A stretch of DNA of 64,000 nt, from positions 1,364,001-1,428,000 of the forward strand of contig NZ_FNSW01000001.1 in NCBI RefSeq assembly GCF_900104695.1. The letters are read 5' to 3'. Positions 43,949 through 53,711 of the stretch are shown here, piece after piece; the first letter of the stretch is position 1; each line of letters begins with the position of its first letter. Made by a program: the position numbers and the translations under genes. Under the pieces are notes generated by a model. That model was not told the DNA's origin, did no database searches, and worked only from the letters and a program-made list of their open reading frames with translations. The stretch comes from Paenibacillus sp. GP183 (GTDB taxonomy: Bacteria > Bacillota > Bacilli > Paenibacillales > NBRC-103111).

Positions 43949-45274
43949 CTATTCATTATCCGATGATTTCCTGCGGGTAAACAAGCGGATTGGCGTTCCT
44001 TCGAAGCCAAAAGCTGCCCGTATTTTATTCTCCAAGTAGCGCTCATAGGAGAAATGCATCAGCTCAGGATCGTTGACAAACAGCACAATGCTCGGCGGTT
44101 TAACGGCCACTTGTGTAGCATAATTGATGCGAAGCCTTCTGCCTTTATCCGTAGGAGGAGCGTTGTAAGCGACAGCGTCCGAAACGACGTCGTTGAGCAT
44201 GTGCGTCTGGATCCGCAAGGAATGCTGTTCTGCAACCTGGATCACGACCGGTAACAGCTTTTGCAGTCTCTGCTTGGTTTTGGCCGATACAAATACGACA
44301 GGCGCATAGGACATAAAGAGGAAGTGATCGCGGATTTTCTGGGTAAACTGCTGCATGGTTTTGTCATCTTTATCTACAATATCCCATTTGTTCACAACAA
44401 ATATGGCCGCCTTGCCGGCTTCATGTGCATACCCGGCAACGTGCTTATCCTGCTCGATAATCCCTTCTTCACCATCAATCACCACGAGCACAACATCCGC
44501 TCTTTCGATGGCTTTCATCGCACGCATAACGCTGTATTTTTCCGTGTTTTCATAAACCCGGCCCCGCTTGCGCATCCCGGCTGTATCGATGATGACAAAC
44601 TTTTGTCCATCCCGTTCAAAAGGGGTATCAATAGCATCGCGAGTCGTACCGGCAATATCGCTGACGATCACGCGCTCTTCACCCAGAATGGCATTCGTTA
44701 AAGAGGATTTTCCGACATTCGGTCGGCCGATCAATGCGAATCGAATGACTTCTTCCCCATACTCATCTTCTTTTTTCTCAGGAAAAAGAGCCGCCGCTGC
44801 AGCGAGCAGATCTCCGATCCCGATGCCGTGGGCACCGGAAATACCGATGGGATCGCCAAAGCCCAGGCTGTAAAACTCATAAATGTCATCCTGACGCTGC
44901 AAATTATCCACCTTGTTTACAGCAAGGATGACGGGCTTCTTGGAGCGAAAAAGCAGCTGCGCCACTTCCTCATCCGATGAGGTCACACCGGCCTTGGCAT
45001 CCACCATAAAAATAATAACGTCCGATTCATCAATAGCCAGCTCAGCTTGGACTCTCACCGATTTGAGCAGCGCATCTTCGCCATCGATTTCAATGCCACC
45101 GGTATCGATCACACTGAACTCCTGGTTCAGCCATTCGCCAATACCATAGAGCCGATCACGGGTCACTCCTGGTTTATCTTCCACAATCGCCAGCCGATCG
45201 CCAACGATTCGATTGAATATAGTCGATTTACCGACATTCGGACGGCCGACAATTGCAATAATAGGTCTGGCCAA
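43949..45274 (-). CDS. der: Ribosome-assembly GTPase Der (EngA)
   Basis: 441 aa with two tandem G domains: [12 protein letters not shown]...NKVD, and [12 protein letters not shown]...NKWD, then a KH-like C-terminal domain ending in [10 protein letters not shown]. Needed for 50S maturation. TTG 45274 is the start (reads as [13 protein letters not shown]). Order der-plsY-gpsA is conserved. Confidence 0.96.
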   Translation of the reverse strand: MARPIIAIVGRPNVGKSTIFNRIVGDRLAIVEDKPGVTRDRLYGIGEWLNQEFSVIDTGGIEIDGEDALLKSVRVQAELAIDESDVIIFMVDAKAGVTSSDEEVAQLLFRSKKPVILAVNKVDNLQRQDDIYEFYSLGFGDPIGISGAHGIGIGDLLAAAAALFPEKKEDEYGEEVIRFALIGRPNVGKSSLTNAILGEERVIVSDIAGTTRDAIDTPFERDGQKFVIIDTAGMRKRGRVYENTEKYSVMRAMKAIERADVVLVVIDGEEGIIEQDKHVAGYAHEAGKAAIFVVNKWDIVDKDDKTMQQFTQKIRDHFLFMSYAPVVFVSAKTKQRLQKLLPVVIQVAEQHSLRIQTHMLNDVVSDAVAYNAPPTDKGRRLRINYATQVAVKPPSIVLFVNDPELMHFSYERYLENKIRAAFGFEGTPIRLFTRRKSSDNE

Positions 45275-45371
45275 ATTACCTTCAACTCCTCAAAACTCAT
45301 TTATTTCCTTGGAAAAATTCACAATCTTCATCATATCAAAAAAGCCTGATCTTGGCTATTTCTTTTCCTGA

Positions 45372-45566
45372 TCAAACCGCATTATCGCTGGTGTGCTTGA
45401 CCAATATCATAGTTCCGTTATTCAAGTCCTGGGCGATGCAATCCAGTATTTTTTCCAACGTTAATGCTACCTTTTGCCGCTCCTCCTCATCGCTGACGAT
45501 AAAAATCGGTGCACCTCCCCCCACTTTATCCTTGTTCATTGTCACGACCGCAACAATTTGTGCCAT
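45372..45566 (-). CDS. Small YIEGIA-partner (capping subunit) protein
   Basis: 64 aa: MAQIVAVVTMNKDKVGGGAPIFIVSD, then a helical DEEERQKVALTLEKILDCIAQDL. Its position 17 bp after the YIEGIA gene and this sequence match the family annotated as capping subunit for YIEGIA. Probably cytoplasmic. Function not proven here; likely late sporulation. Confidence 0.7.
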   Translation of the reverse strand: MAQIVAVVTMNKDKVGGGAPIFIVSDEEERQKVALTLEKILDCIAQDLNNGTMILVKHTSDNAV

Positions 45567-45582
45567 GCTGTCATCATGCCTT

Positions 45583-46482
45583 TCATTTTTGATTAATGCC
45601 GGCTTTGGAGGGCATCCGAACCGCGCTTTCCAATACAGGCACTCGCCGCAGAGCAGCTAACGATTTATTCATATCTTTTTCAAGCGGCAGTAAAAATACA
45701 GCCAAGTCACCGGTATTCAGCTGCAGCTTGGCCATCGGAATCAGGGAAGGCTCGCCCGAATCCCGATAAACCCCGAGGAGAATGGTCATATCATGTAAAA
45801 TCGCTTGTCTTTGTCCCAAATTAGCAAGCGTTACGCGGTTATTTTGATTTTTGGGCTTTATCATAAAGCCGACTCCATGCTCCTTAATCAGCTTGCGGTC
45901 TTCATCAAGACCGACATTCATAATATACGTATCCCCCACATACAGATCGGGACCGTCCAATCGAACATCACTATGCGCGACCTCAGCAATATCCGCTAAT
46001 TTCTGGCCTGTCTTAAAAAAATAGGCCAAGCCGACAGAAACAAGTCCGGCCATTACACCCCAGTACCAAGCAAACACGATACTGAACAAAGTCCCGATAA
46101 ATGCCGTAAATATCACTAAATAGTTTCGGCCTTCAAACACCATGGCGATGCCCTCTATGTAGGCGGCGCCTCTCGGGACCAGCTCCAAATTATCGATCTG
46201 AGAGAGGCTGAGCCTTTCCATATTGCGGACATCACGGAACTGCTGGGCGGCCAGCGTCAAGAAGGTTACGGCCGTATAGTTTTTCTCAAGCAAGGCCGGC
46301 ACCGCCACAGCTCCTAATGCCGCGGCAATGATACCGAGAGAGATATGAATGATTTTGCCATGGGGATAGGTAGGATACTGCCTGTAATCTGTCTGCAGCA
46401 TACTCACTCTGGAAACAATACCAAAAATAACCCCGACGATGATCCCGATGGTATACCCGTGAGTATGCACCCAATTACTCAT
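45583..46482 (-). CDS. YIEGIA-family membrane protein
   Basis: 299 aa. Three to five hydrophobic segments in the first half contain the name motif (RGAAYIEGIAMVFEGRNYL); the second half is a cytoplasmic domain with LYVGDTYIMNVGLDEDRKLI. Such proteins occur in spore formers. ATG 46482 follows GGAG; the upstream in-frame ATG lies in yphA. Encoded with its small partner and yphA as a unit. Confidence 0.8.
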   Translation of the reverse strand: MSNWVHTHGYTIGIIVGVIFGIVSRVSMLQTDYRQYPTYPHGKIIHISLGIIAAALGAVAVPALLEKNYTAVTFLTLAAQQFRDVRNMERLSLSQIDNLELVPRGAAYIEGIAMVFEGRNYLVIFTAFIGTLFSIVFAWYWGVMAGLVSVGLAYFFKTGQKLADIAEVAHSDVRLDGPDLYVGDTYIMNVGLDEDRKLIKEHGVGFMIKPKNQNNRVTLANLGQRQAILHDMTILLGVYRDSGEPSLIPMAKLQLNTGDLAVFLLPLEKDMNKSLAALRRVPVLESAVRMPSKAGINQK

Positions 46483-47105
46483 TTTCTCCAGCCCCCTCTG
46501 CGGCTCAGCCAGGAACGAATCATCCATTTACAGCCGCTGTATGCCGTTTGAAGCAGAATGGTCATGGTGCGTGCCGTGAATACCGAAAGCCACCACTCAT
46601 CCTGAAAAGAAGGGCCTCCGAATTGAACGGGGGCAGCCGAATGATGAACAAAGCCGAAGAGAAAGTCACCCATTAACAGGCCGATCGACAAGCAGGCGAT
46701 TTGCTCCTTGACATGGCGTTCAACAAGTATCACAATCATGGCCAGCAATAAGGCGGCATCCAGACTTGGCTTGAAAATGACCAGGATGGGATCCATCGAC
46801 AGCACTTCTTGCAGCAAAAAATGAATGGAGCCCAGCAGCAGTCCGATTGACAGCAAATGAAGCTTGTGCAAAAACCCGGTTATTTGGTACAAAATGGCTA
46901 TACTGAACAAAGCAACCCAAATATAGACCAAGTTCATTTGCCAGCCATACAGATTCAGATGAAAAGGGAACAGGACCAGCCACCCGACAAAAAAAAGAAG
47001 GATCCTTTTAGTCGATATATGCTCGACATATACATCTTTCCAGCCGCTGAGCAGTAAAATCAGCATAATGCAAAGTATGATTAGCGAAAGATAGCCTGAA
47101 TTCAT
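46479..47105 (-). CDS. yphA: YphA-like integral membrane protein
   Basis: 208 aa, six or seven hydrophobic helices and a basic C-terminus (SWLSRRGGWRK). Overlaps the YIEGIA start by four bases, so the two are coupled. Place between fni and the YIEGIA gene matches yphA in Bacillus. ATG 47105 is preferred over GTG 47117. Function unknown. Confidence 0.75.
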   Translation of the reverse strand: MNSGYLSLIILCIMLILLLSGWKDVYVEHISTKRILLFFVGWLVLFPFHLNLYGWQMNLVYIWVALFSIAILYQITGFLHKLHLLSIGLLLGSIHFLLQEVLSMDPILVIFKPSLDAALLLAMIVILVERHVKEQIACLSIGLLMGDFLFGFVHHSAAPVQFGGPSFQDEWWLSVFTARTMTILLQTAYSGCKWMIRSWLSRRGGWRK

Positions 47106-47194
47106 TTCTTTTATCACCCTAAAGGTCGTTCGGGCCTGCAGTCGATGTGTCCGAATGCATGCTCCATATGATCCTTAGTATGGCAAAATCCTCA

Positions 47195-48253
47195 TTAATT
47201 ACTCCAGCTGCCTCTATTTGCATAAGGATGAATATCGATTCCGCGAGCTCTGCACCATTCCGCTGTCTCTCCTGTGATTACAACCGGACGGTTCCATAAA
47301 TCAGGAACACTGGGAGCGCCCAAAGCGGTCATGATCAGAGTCAATCCTTCATGCAGTTCATCTATAAAGGTCATGAGCGACTCTGTTCCCTCCAGCCGCA
47401 GAACCCTCAGAAATGCGCCAGCCATCCCTATTGCTGAAGCGCCAAGCGTCAATGCCTTGCATGCTTGCAGCGCATTTGTGATGCCGCCGGATGCTAAAAC
47501 CTGGCCACGCGGATACACGCTCAGCGCTTCAAGCAGTGCCGTGCTGGTCGGGCATCCCCAGTCGTTCAGCCAATCGATGGGCGCCGATCGGCGCGCATTC
47601 TCGATGGCCGCGAAATTGGTTCCTCCGGCACCGCCTACATCGAGGATGCGCACCCCGATACTGGCGAGCTGCTGCGCATTTTCCCTCATAATGCCGAAGC
47701 CGACTTCCTTGATGATGACCGGAACGTGTACTGCCTGTACAATCGCTTCGATTCTCTTAAGCATCCCGATAAAGCTGCGGTCGCCCTCAGGCATGATCAG
47801 CTCCTGCATGACATTCAAATGAATCTGCAGCGCACTGGCTTCAATCATGTCAACGGCGCGGAGCGCCTGTTCGACATCGGCTTCGCTGCCCAGATTGGCC
47901 ACCACGATGCCGCGCGGATTCTCACGGCGGACGATCTGGTAGCTGGACGCTACCTCTGGATTCTTAATCGCCGACATCTGAGAGCCGACCGCCATAGCAA
48001 GTCCTTTTTCCCTGGCCACGATGGCGAGCTCTCGATTGATGGATTCCGTCTCCGCTGCTCCACCGGTCATTGCATTAATAAAAATCGGCGAACTCAAAAT
48101 GAGATCGCCGATTCGTGTAGTTAATGCAATAGCATTTGTGGACGTTTCAGGAAGACAGTTATGCACAAACTTGATATCGGACAGCCCCTGCTGACCGGAT
48201 TGGCCAAGCTCCAGCGCATGAAGGACATGCTCCATTTTGCGTGAAATGCGCAT
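47195..48253 (-). CDS. fni: Isopentenyl-diphosphate delta-isomerase, type 2
   Basis: FMN- and NADPH-dependent isomerase of IPP and DMAPP, feeding heptaprenyl and undecaprenyl synthesis. 352 aa with RKMEHV at the start, FINAMTGGA, VGSQMSAI, EVGFGI and VGGAGGTNF plus GGITN. A 43-bp hairpin repeat lies against its ribosome site (AAGGAGG). Confidence 0.95.
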   Translation of the reverse strand: MRISRKMEHVLHALELGQSGQQGLSDIKFVHNCLPETSTNAIALTTRIGDLILSSPIFINAMTGGAAETESINRELAIVAREKGLAMAVGSQMSAIKNPEVASSYQIVRRENPRGIVVANLGSEADVEQALRAVDMIEASALQIHLNVMQELIMPEGDRSFIGMLKRIEAIVQAVHVPVIIKEVGFGIMRENAQQLASIGVRILDVGGAGGTNFAAIENARRSAPIDWLNDWGCPTSTALLEALSVYPRGQVLASGGITNALQACKALTLGASAIGMAGAFLRVLRLEGTESLMTFIDELHEGLTLIMTALGAPSVPDLWNRPVVITGETAEWCRARGIDIHPYANRGSWSN

Positions 48254-48267
48254 TCCTGCGGTCCTCC

Positions 48268-48310
48268 TTAGAGTTTTGCTTTAGCAAAACTGACTTCGTA
48301 AGCATAATCT
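48268..48310 (-). repeat. 43-bp hairpin repeat, copy 2 (upstream of fni)
   Basis: Matches 40 of 43 bases of 25105-25147, including a perfect 8-bp inverted repeat with a 4-base loop. Directly precedes the fni ribosome site, nine bases after the ypfD stop. Same orientation relative to the gene as the other copies. Confidence 0.88.
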
Positions 48311-48318
48311 ATATTCAA

Positions 48319-49722
48319 CTATTTTTTGAATTTGTTTAATTTATCGCCAAAGCGTTCAGCCAGCGTAAAGGAGAGGCCTTGATTGTTCAAAGACACATTC
48401 TCGTTGCCTGCGATTTCCTTCTGATGGTTCGCGCTGGAACCTCCGTCTCTTCTTGGCTGTCTTTCTCTCTCCGGCTTGGCTGGAGCTTCCGGAGCTTCTT
48501 CTGTTTCTTTGATGCTCAGGCTTACTCTTTTTTCAACTGTATTCACTTCAAGAATTTTCACTTGAACTTCCTGGCCTTCTTTTAATACTTCATGCGGAGT
48601 TCCAATGTGGCGGTGAGCGATCTGCGAAATATGCACAAGTCCTTCTACACCTGGAGCAATCTCGATGAAAGCGCCAAAAGCAGCAAGACGCTTAACGGTA
48701 CCTGTCACAATCGATCCCGCTGTAAAATCACGATCCACCATGCTCCATGGACCTTCCTGAGTAGCTTTTATGCTCAGGCTGATCTTGTCGTTGGCGGGGT
48801 CTACTTTAAGGACCTGAACTTTAACCTGATCGCCTTCTTTGACAACCTCGGAGGGCTGTTCCACATGATGCCAGGCCATTTCGGAAATGTGAACCAGACC
48901 ATCGATGCCGCCAATATCCACGAACGCCCCGAATTGTGTCAGGCGCTGTACAGTTCCATCCAGCACTTGACCCACCTTGATGTTCTCCATAATTTTCTTT
49001 TTGCCGGCTTCGTATTCTTCATCCAGAACATCTTTCTGGGATAGGATGACCTTGTTCTTCTCTTGATCGATTTCTTTAACACGCAGGCGAAGGGTACGGC
49101 CTTTGTAATCGCTGAAATCTTCCACAAAATGCCGCTCTACCATCGAAGCCGGAACAAATCCACGTACGCCAACTTGAACCACAAGTCCGCCTTTTACAAC
49201 TTCCGAAACTACAGCTTCAATAATTTCTTTGCTGTCCAATTGCCCTTGCAGGGTTTCCCAAGCTTTGGAATTGTCAACCACACCTCTGGATAAAGTAAGC
49301 TGTTCCTTCTTGTCGTTGATGCTGGCTACTTTCAATTCAACCTCTTGGCCAACTTCCACAGTTTGTCCATCTCTGCTAAGCTCTTTTACCGGAATGATGC
49401 CATCATATTTATAGCCGATATCAACAAACGCTTGATCCTCGGCAATCTTAGCAATTTTACCTTTGACGGTTTCACCCTTTTTCAAAACGGCTACATTCGA
49501 AAGGGCCTCTTTAGCTTCAGCCTGAGAATCGGATGTTTCCTGCTCGGTGGCTTCTGCTTTCTTGGACTTTTTCGCTTCCGTTTTAGGCGCTTCTACCGCT
49601 TCGGATGACTTGGTTTCTTCAGCGGCTTTGGCCTCAGTATCTTGGGCTTTTACTTCAGTTTCTTCTGCGGCTTTTACCTCTTCCTGGTTATCCACGCTTG
49701 CATCTTTTACATCTTCTGACAT
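48319..49722 (-). CDS. ypfD: S1-domain protein, 30S ribosomal protein S1 homologue
   Basis: 467 aa with four S1 RNA-binding domains at about 75-145, 160-235, 245-320 and 332-405 (the last two carry FGAFVDIGG...LVHISE and FGAFIEI...LVHISQ). The N-terminal 75 residues are Glu/Ala/Lys-rich and probably disordered, longer than in Bacillus YpfD. Binds mRNA; not a full six-domain S1. GAGGAGG precedes the ATG. Confidence 0.93.
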   Translation of the reverse strand: MSEDVKDASVDNQEEVKAAEETEVKAQDTEAKAAEETKSSEAVEAPKTEAKKSKKAEATEQETSDSQAEAKEALSNVAVLKKGETVKGKIAKIAEDQAFVDIGYKYDGIIPVKELSRDGQTVEVGQEVELKVASINDKKEQLTLSRGVVDNSKAWETLQGQLDSKEIIEAVVSEVVKGGLVVQVGVRGFVPASMVERHFVEDFSDYKGRTLRLRVKEIDQEKNKVILSQKDVLDEEYEAGKKKIMENIKVGQVLDGTVQRLTQFGAFVDIGGIDGLVHISEMAWHHVEQPSEVVKEGDQVKVQVLKVDPANDKISLSIKATQEGPWSMVDRDFTAGSIVTGTVKRLAAFGAFIEIAPGVEGLVHISQIAHRHIGTPHEVLKEGQEVQVKILEVNTVEKRVSLSIKETEEAPEAPAKPERERQPRRDGGSSANHQKEIAGNENVSLNNQGLSFTLAERFGDKLNKFKK

Positions 49723-49822
49723 TGAATTAGCCTCCTCGACGATTAAAAAACCTATCCATATTATTTATAAATTCACAAAGATCAAGCACAGGGCCAAACT
49801 TTGTTCATACCAAGAGTTATGA

Positions 49823-50401
49823 TTAGCTGCTATGCTCGGCGAGCATACGGCGTATGATCATCATAATCTTATCCGTAGCTTGTTCCAAATCCTCCGAGCT
49901 TCCTCCAGCAAATTCACTTAAATCTACTGGCGTTCCATACACAATCTTCATGGGACGAAATAAAGTATAATTGCCGATGATTGCTACAGGAACTACTGCA
50001 GCGCCTGATTTCAACGCCAGGCTGGCCGCGCCTTTCTGGCCTATTCCTCCGCTGTTGCTGCGGCTTCCTTCGGGGAAAACCCCCATCATTTTACCTTCTT
50101 TAAGTAGCGAAATCGCAAGCCGGATGGACTCCCTGCTCACGCCGCCGCGTTTGACCGGGAATGCGCCGACCTTCGAGATTACTGTTCCAAGAATCGGAAC
50201 ATCGAATAGCTCAGCCTTGGCCATAAAATGAACCATGCGCTTAAGTGGAGTTCCAAGCAGCGGCGGGTCCAACAAGCTCGTATGATTCCCGCATAAAACG
50301 ACAGGCCCATTGGCGGGAACATTGTCTGTGCCGACGACACGCAGGCGTAACAATGAATAAAAGTAGATGCGAAATAAAAACCTGCCTAATCGATACAGCA
50401 T
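49823..50401 (-). CDS. plsC: 1-acyl-glycerol-3-phosphate acyltransferase family
   Basis: 192 aa with acyltransferase motifs NHTSLLD (HX4D) and FPEGSRS. Adds the second acyl chain, making phosphatidic acid. ATG 50401, two bases past the cmk stop, with GGAGGAGGGA inside the cmk end; the longer in-frame start is in cmk. One N-terminal hydrophobic segment. Confidence 0.9.
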   Translation of the reverse strand: MLYRLGRFLFRIYFYSLLRLRVVGTDNVPANGPVVLCGNHTSLLDPPLLGTPLKRMVHFMAKAELFDVPILGTVISKVGAFPVKRGGVSRESIRLAISLLKEGKMMGVFPEGSRSNSGGIGQKGAASLALKSGAAVVPVAIIGNYTLFRPMKIVYGTPVDLSEFAGGSSEDLEQATDKIMMIIRRMLAEHSS

Positions 50402-50403
50402 CT

Positions 50404-51087
50404 TTACTTCCCTCCTCCGGCTTTGTCTCTGCAAAGCCCGAGAATCGCATCCACGACTTCAGGGATGCTCATGGTCGTGCTGTCGATGAGAAGCGCATCA
50501 TCCGCACGGACAAGCGGAGAGATTTCTCTTTCCTGATCCATTTGGTCACGACGCGCAATATCCTGCTCTAATTGTTGAAGCGTCGCATCCCTGTCGCCGC
50601 CGTCCTGCATTTCCTTGAAACGGCGCTCCGCTCTTTTATGGACGCTGGCTGTTAGGAAAATTTTAAGCTCGGCATCCGGCAGGACTTGGGTGCCAATATC
50701 ACGCCCGTCCATGACTACGCCTTTGGCAGTGGCCAATCGTTTTTGTTTGGTTACGAGAATCTGTCGAACTTCACCGATGCTGGCTATCTTTGAAACATAT
50801 CCGTTAACTTCAGCAGATCGGATCCATTTCGTTACATCGACTCCGTCTACCCAAACCTGCTGCCCATCCGGACGAGGCTGAAGCTCAATTTCCAGACGTC
50901 TGGCCACAGCAATGACATCTGCCGTTTGCTCAGGATTCAAACCTTCTTGTAATACTTTCCAGGTTACAGCCCTATACATGCCTCCGGTATCCACGTAGAT
51001 GAATCCAAGTGCACCGGCCACCATTCGGGCAACCGTGCTTTTCCCGGCTCCAGCGGGACCATCAATGGCAATGTTGAATTTTTGCAA
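50404..51087 (-). CDS. cmk: Cytidylate kinase
   Basis: Phosphorylates CMP and dCMP. 227 aa with P-loop IDGPAGAGKSTVARMVA, VDTGGMYRAVTWK, VVMDGRDIGTQVLPDA and the lid ASVHKRAERRFKE. TTG 51087 follows AGGAGG nine bases upstream. Start of the cmk-plsC-ypfD run. Confidence 0.96.
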   Translation of the reverse strand: MQKFNIAIDGPAGAGKSTVARMVAGALGFIYVDTGGMYRAVTWKVLQEGLNPEQTADVIAVARRLEIELQPRPDGQQVWVDGVDVTKWIRSAEVNGYVSKIASIGEVRQILVTKQKRLATAKGVVMDGRDIGTQVLPDAELKIFLTASVHKRAERRFKEMQDGGDRDATLQQLEQDIARRDQMDQEREISPLVRADDALLIDSTTMSIPEVVDAILGLCRDKAGGGK

Positions 51088-51123
51088 GCTGCCTTTCCTC
51101 CTAAACCTAAATACCTTACGAAC

Positions 51124-51144
51124 AAAAAAGCAGGCACTGCCCGC
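51124..51144 (-). terminator. Terminator after ypfB
   Basis: Six-bp stem with one G-U pair and a three-base loop, then six U on the minus strand. Confidence 0.82.
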
Positions 51145-51202
51145 TCGCCTTAAAATTATACCACATCAAGGGGACAGATGCAAAATCATGCCTTCCCCAT
51201 TC

Positions 51203-51415
51203 CTATTTCTCATAATCGGAATACAGCTTCCCTTCCAAGGGCTCCACTCGCGTCAGATGCGTTCTCCAATAAGGAAATTGAAGCAGGGCTTGGCTGCAAA
51301 TCAAGAGCAACAAAAAAACGAGCACAAAGCGGATCAAAACCTTCTCCACCTTGACGGAGAACACAATGAACAGCTGCTCGTATGTGAATGTTTGCCTTTG
51401 TTTGTCTCTGGTCAT
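51203..51415 (-). CDS. ypfB: Small membrane protein (YpfB/DUF5359-like)
   Basis: 70 aa with one central membrane helix (VLIRFVLVFLLLLICSQALL) and short polar ends. Place between cmk and the PilZ gene matches ypfB. Purine-rich GAGG lies close to the ATG. Function unknown. Confidence 0.7.
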   Translation of the reverse strand: MTRDKQRQTFTYEQLFIVFSVKVEKVLIRFVLVFLLLLICSQALLQFPYWRTHLTRVEPLEGKLYSDYEK

Positions 51416-51480
51416 TTGCCTCTACCGCCCAAAGCTATCGATTTGGTTGGTAGTATATCCAATTCATGTGAATCTATGCA

Positions 51481-52134
51481 CTATTTTTTGCGAAAATCCA
51501 TTTGCCGTTCAAAGCAAAAACGAATCAGCTTCTGGCGATCTCTATCCGTAATATCAACAAAGCGCACCATGGCCAGCTGCTTGCCGGATTCCAGCACCTT
51601 GACGCGGACAATCTCACCTTTTAAGGGCACATGCTCAATGGTGCCAGCTTTATAAGGCACCAGCACCCAACAGGAGATGGTATAATTGACGCTAAGCGGT
51701 ATGTATCCATCACAGATAAAGGAGATTCCGCCGCCGCCGACATCGTCGGTTATGGCAACGAACTGCGGCTGGTTGGAGAATTTCACAGCAATCTCCAGCT
51801 CGGCGGGAACCCGCAGAAAACTGCGCCGCTGCACTTGCGTGATGGCCTCCGGCTCCGGCTTCTTGATGACCACGAGTCGAATGACATCTTCTTTAAAGCC
51901 AACAACCGATGTATTGAAATAGTTTTTAACGCCGCCTTGAGAAACAAAATAGGCACTGATCTCATCGCCCAAATAAAGCCTCTTGAGCCGTCCCGATCTT
52001 TCATTAAGCGGGACTTCCATGACGATTCCTTCATCCGTCACATCCGCGATTCTGGATTTATATTCAATCTTCGCTTCTTCTTCATCAATTGAATTCACTT
52101 GTAAATGTAAAATTTGGTTTACCTTAGGAAGCAA
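51481..52134 (-). CDS. ypfA: PilZ-domain flagellar brake protein (YpfA/MotI-like)
   Basis: 217 aa: N-terminal YcgR-like domain and C-terminal PilZ domain with RRSFLRVPAEL (RxxxR). The second c-di-GMP motif reads DVGGGGISF, with Gly where DxSxxG has Ser. Relatives bind c-di-GMP and stop the flagellar stator. TTG 52134, eight bases after GGGGG, is preferred to the GTG at 52143 that overlaps the ribosome site. Confidence 0.85.
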   Translation of the reverse strand: MLPKVNQILHLQVNSIDEEEAKIEYKSRIADVTDEGIVMEVPLNERSGRLKRLYLGDEISAYFVSQGGVKNYFNTSVVGFKEDVIRLVVIKKPEPEAITQVQRRSFLRVPAELEIAVKFSNQPQFVAITDDVGGGGISFICDGYIPLSVNYTISCWVLVPYKAGTIEHVPLKGEIVRVKVLESGKQLAMVRFVDITDRDRQKLIRFCFERQMDFRKK

Positions 52135-52216
52135 TTCGCGCACCCCCTTATCAACTAATCTTATGAACGTTAGAATCGCTATTTAGATTATATCATTTCT
52201 ATGTATTTTAGGAAGC

Positions 52217-52247
52217 ATAAAAAAGAGAAGCCGGCTCTCAGCTTCTC
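52217..52247 (-). terminator. Terminator after ypeB
   Basis: Seven-bp stem (52225-52231 with 52241-52247), nine-base loop and six U on the minus strand. Confidence 0.9.
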
Positions 52248-52256
52248 CGAGGCTAT

Positions 52257-53624
52257 CTATTTGGCTATGGCATTGACCTCTTGCGGCCTGATCGTTTCGA
52301 CCTTTTCCTCCACACCTGTTTCACCGTTCACATAAATCCGATAATGGTTTCCATTCATTCTTCCCAGAAACTCATGGCACAGGATCTCCTGATTGGTGTC
52401 ATCCTTGATGACTGCCAAGCTTTTGGAAGTTATCTCCATAGCCCCGCTGAGCGCCTTTCTTGCTTCTGCCGCATTCACCTTAGGGGCGGCAAATTTACGC
52501 ACTTTCTGGCCGAAGACATAGTCATTCATTTGCATTCCGGTAATCTCTCCGTTATCCAGCGCTACGGTCACATTAATTTGCTGGGGATAGATTGTTATGT
52601 CATTTTCCCTTTTGGCAAAAGCAAGATTGGCTACGTTATGGTATTGATCGTAGCTGACGGCACTCATGCTCTTGTACCCGTGCCGATCGAGAAACTCACT
52701 CGCGGCATCCCTCGCTTGCCTGATGTCGAGCTTAGCCGCGTCCACTGAACGAGGATGCATATAATATAAAAGCTCACCGCCTTTTTTGGTAAAATCCATT
52801 TGAACAGCATTATTATTATTTTTTCCGTCAGGGATGGTTACGCTGTAGGATTGATAATCCGTATTGCTGCCTCCGTTGGCTTTCACCTGCATGGCCGAAG
52901 TATCCGTATTTTTAAGGAAAGCTGCCGCTTTTTGCTTAATCTCCTGAGGGCTCATTTCATTTCCGGACAGGGCATGCATATTCATTGTTTTCAACATGCT
53001 CGAGCCGCCTGGCCCCCAATTGATTTCCGGATAGCCCCCCACTTTCTTATCTACCGTAGAGAAACCGTCGATGATGACATTGTCATTGGGTCCTTTTTCC
53101 GAAGCCAGTGCAACCTCGACATCCATCCATCTCAAATTGTTCGTGATTACCTTATCCTGAACACCTTGTATTTCAGTAGTCAACTGCTTGGAGTGCCCAT
53201 ATAAGGCGTTCAAAGTCTTCAGTTCATTGTCATTCATAGGCTGCTTGGTTAAATCCCGAATAGATGTCTTGTACGAGAAGTTAGCCAAATTCGCCAGAAA
53301 TTCCTCCGTTTTGTTAAAAGGAAGCAGGGAAAGCGGCAGCTGGCTGATATCGCTCTGCGCCTGACTCGTGATCCTCCATACATTAACCAACCCTTTTCGA
53401 TAAGAGCCCTGCGAAGTGGAATTTACTGCAAGCGTATTGCCTAACTCTTGATGCAGTTTATCCATATGATACGATAGATCATGAAAGGCCCGTTGGTACT
53501 GATTCTCCGCTTTAATCAATATAGAGTTTTTGTCCTGATGCTCCTTGTACCCCCATACCGCTGTTCCGATAAAAGCAACTGCCAGGATGGGAAACAAGGC
53601 CATGCTTAGCCTACGATATATCAT
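52257..53624 (-). CDS. ypeB: Germination protein YpeB
   Basis: 455 aa. N-terminal signal anchor (ALFPILAVAFIGTAVWGY), then the YpeB coiled part and PepSY-like repeats (INWGPGGSSML..., DIRQARDAASEFLDRHG...). YpeB localises and stabilises the cortex-lytic enzyme SleB in the spore. Here sleB, its usual upstream partner, is not in the window. GGGGA precedes the ATG. Confidence 0.93.
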   Translation of the reverse strand: MIYRRLSMALFPILAVAFIGTAVWGYKEHQDKNSILIKAENQYQRAFHDLSYHMDKLHQELGNTLAVNSTSQGSYRKGLVNVWRITSQAQSDISQLPLSLLPFNKTEEFLANLANFSYKTSIRDLTKQPMNDNELKTLNALYGHSKQLTTEIQGVQDKVITNNLRWMDVEVALASEKGPNDNVIIDGFSTVDKKVGGYPEINWGPGGSSMLKTMNMHALSGNEMSPQEIKQKAAAFLKNTDTSAMQVKANGGSNTDYQSYSVTIPDGKNNNNAVQMDFTKKGGELLYYMHPRSVDAAKLDIRQARDAASEFLDRHGYKSMSAVSYDQYHNVANLAFAKRENDITIYPQQINVTVALDNGEITGMQMNDYVFGQKVRKFAAPKVNAAEARKALSGAMEITSKSLAVIKDDTNQEILCHEFLGRMNGNHYRIYVNGETGVEEKVETIRPQEVNAIAK

Positions 53625-53711
53625 TGGATGGAGTTCCCCTTTCTTTTGCGTTAACTTGCGTTAGTTTTTGCCTGCTCTTGAAGCTTTATGCATCTGTTAC
53701 GATGATGAGGG

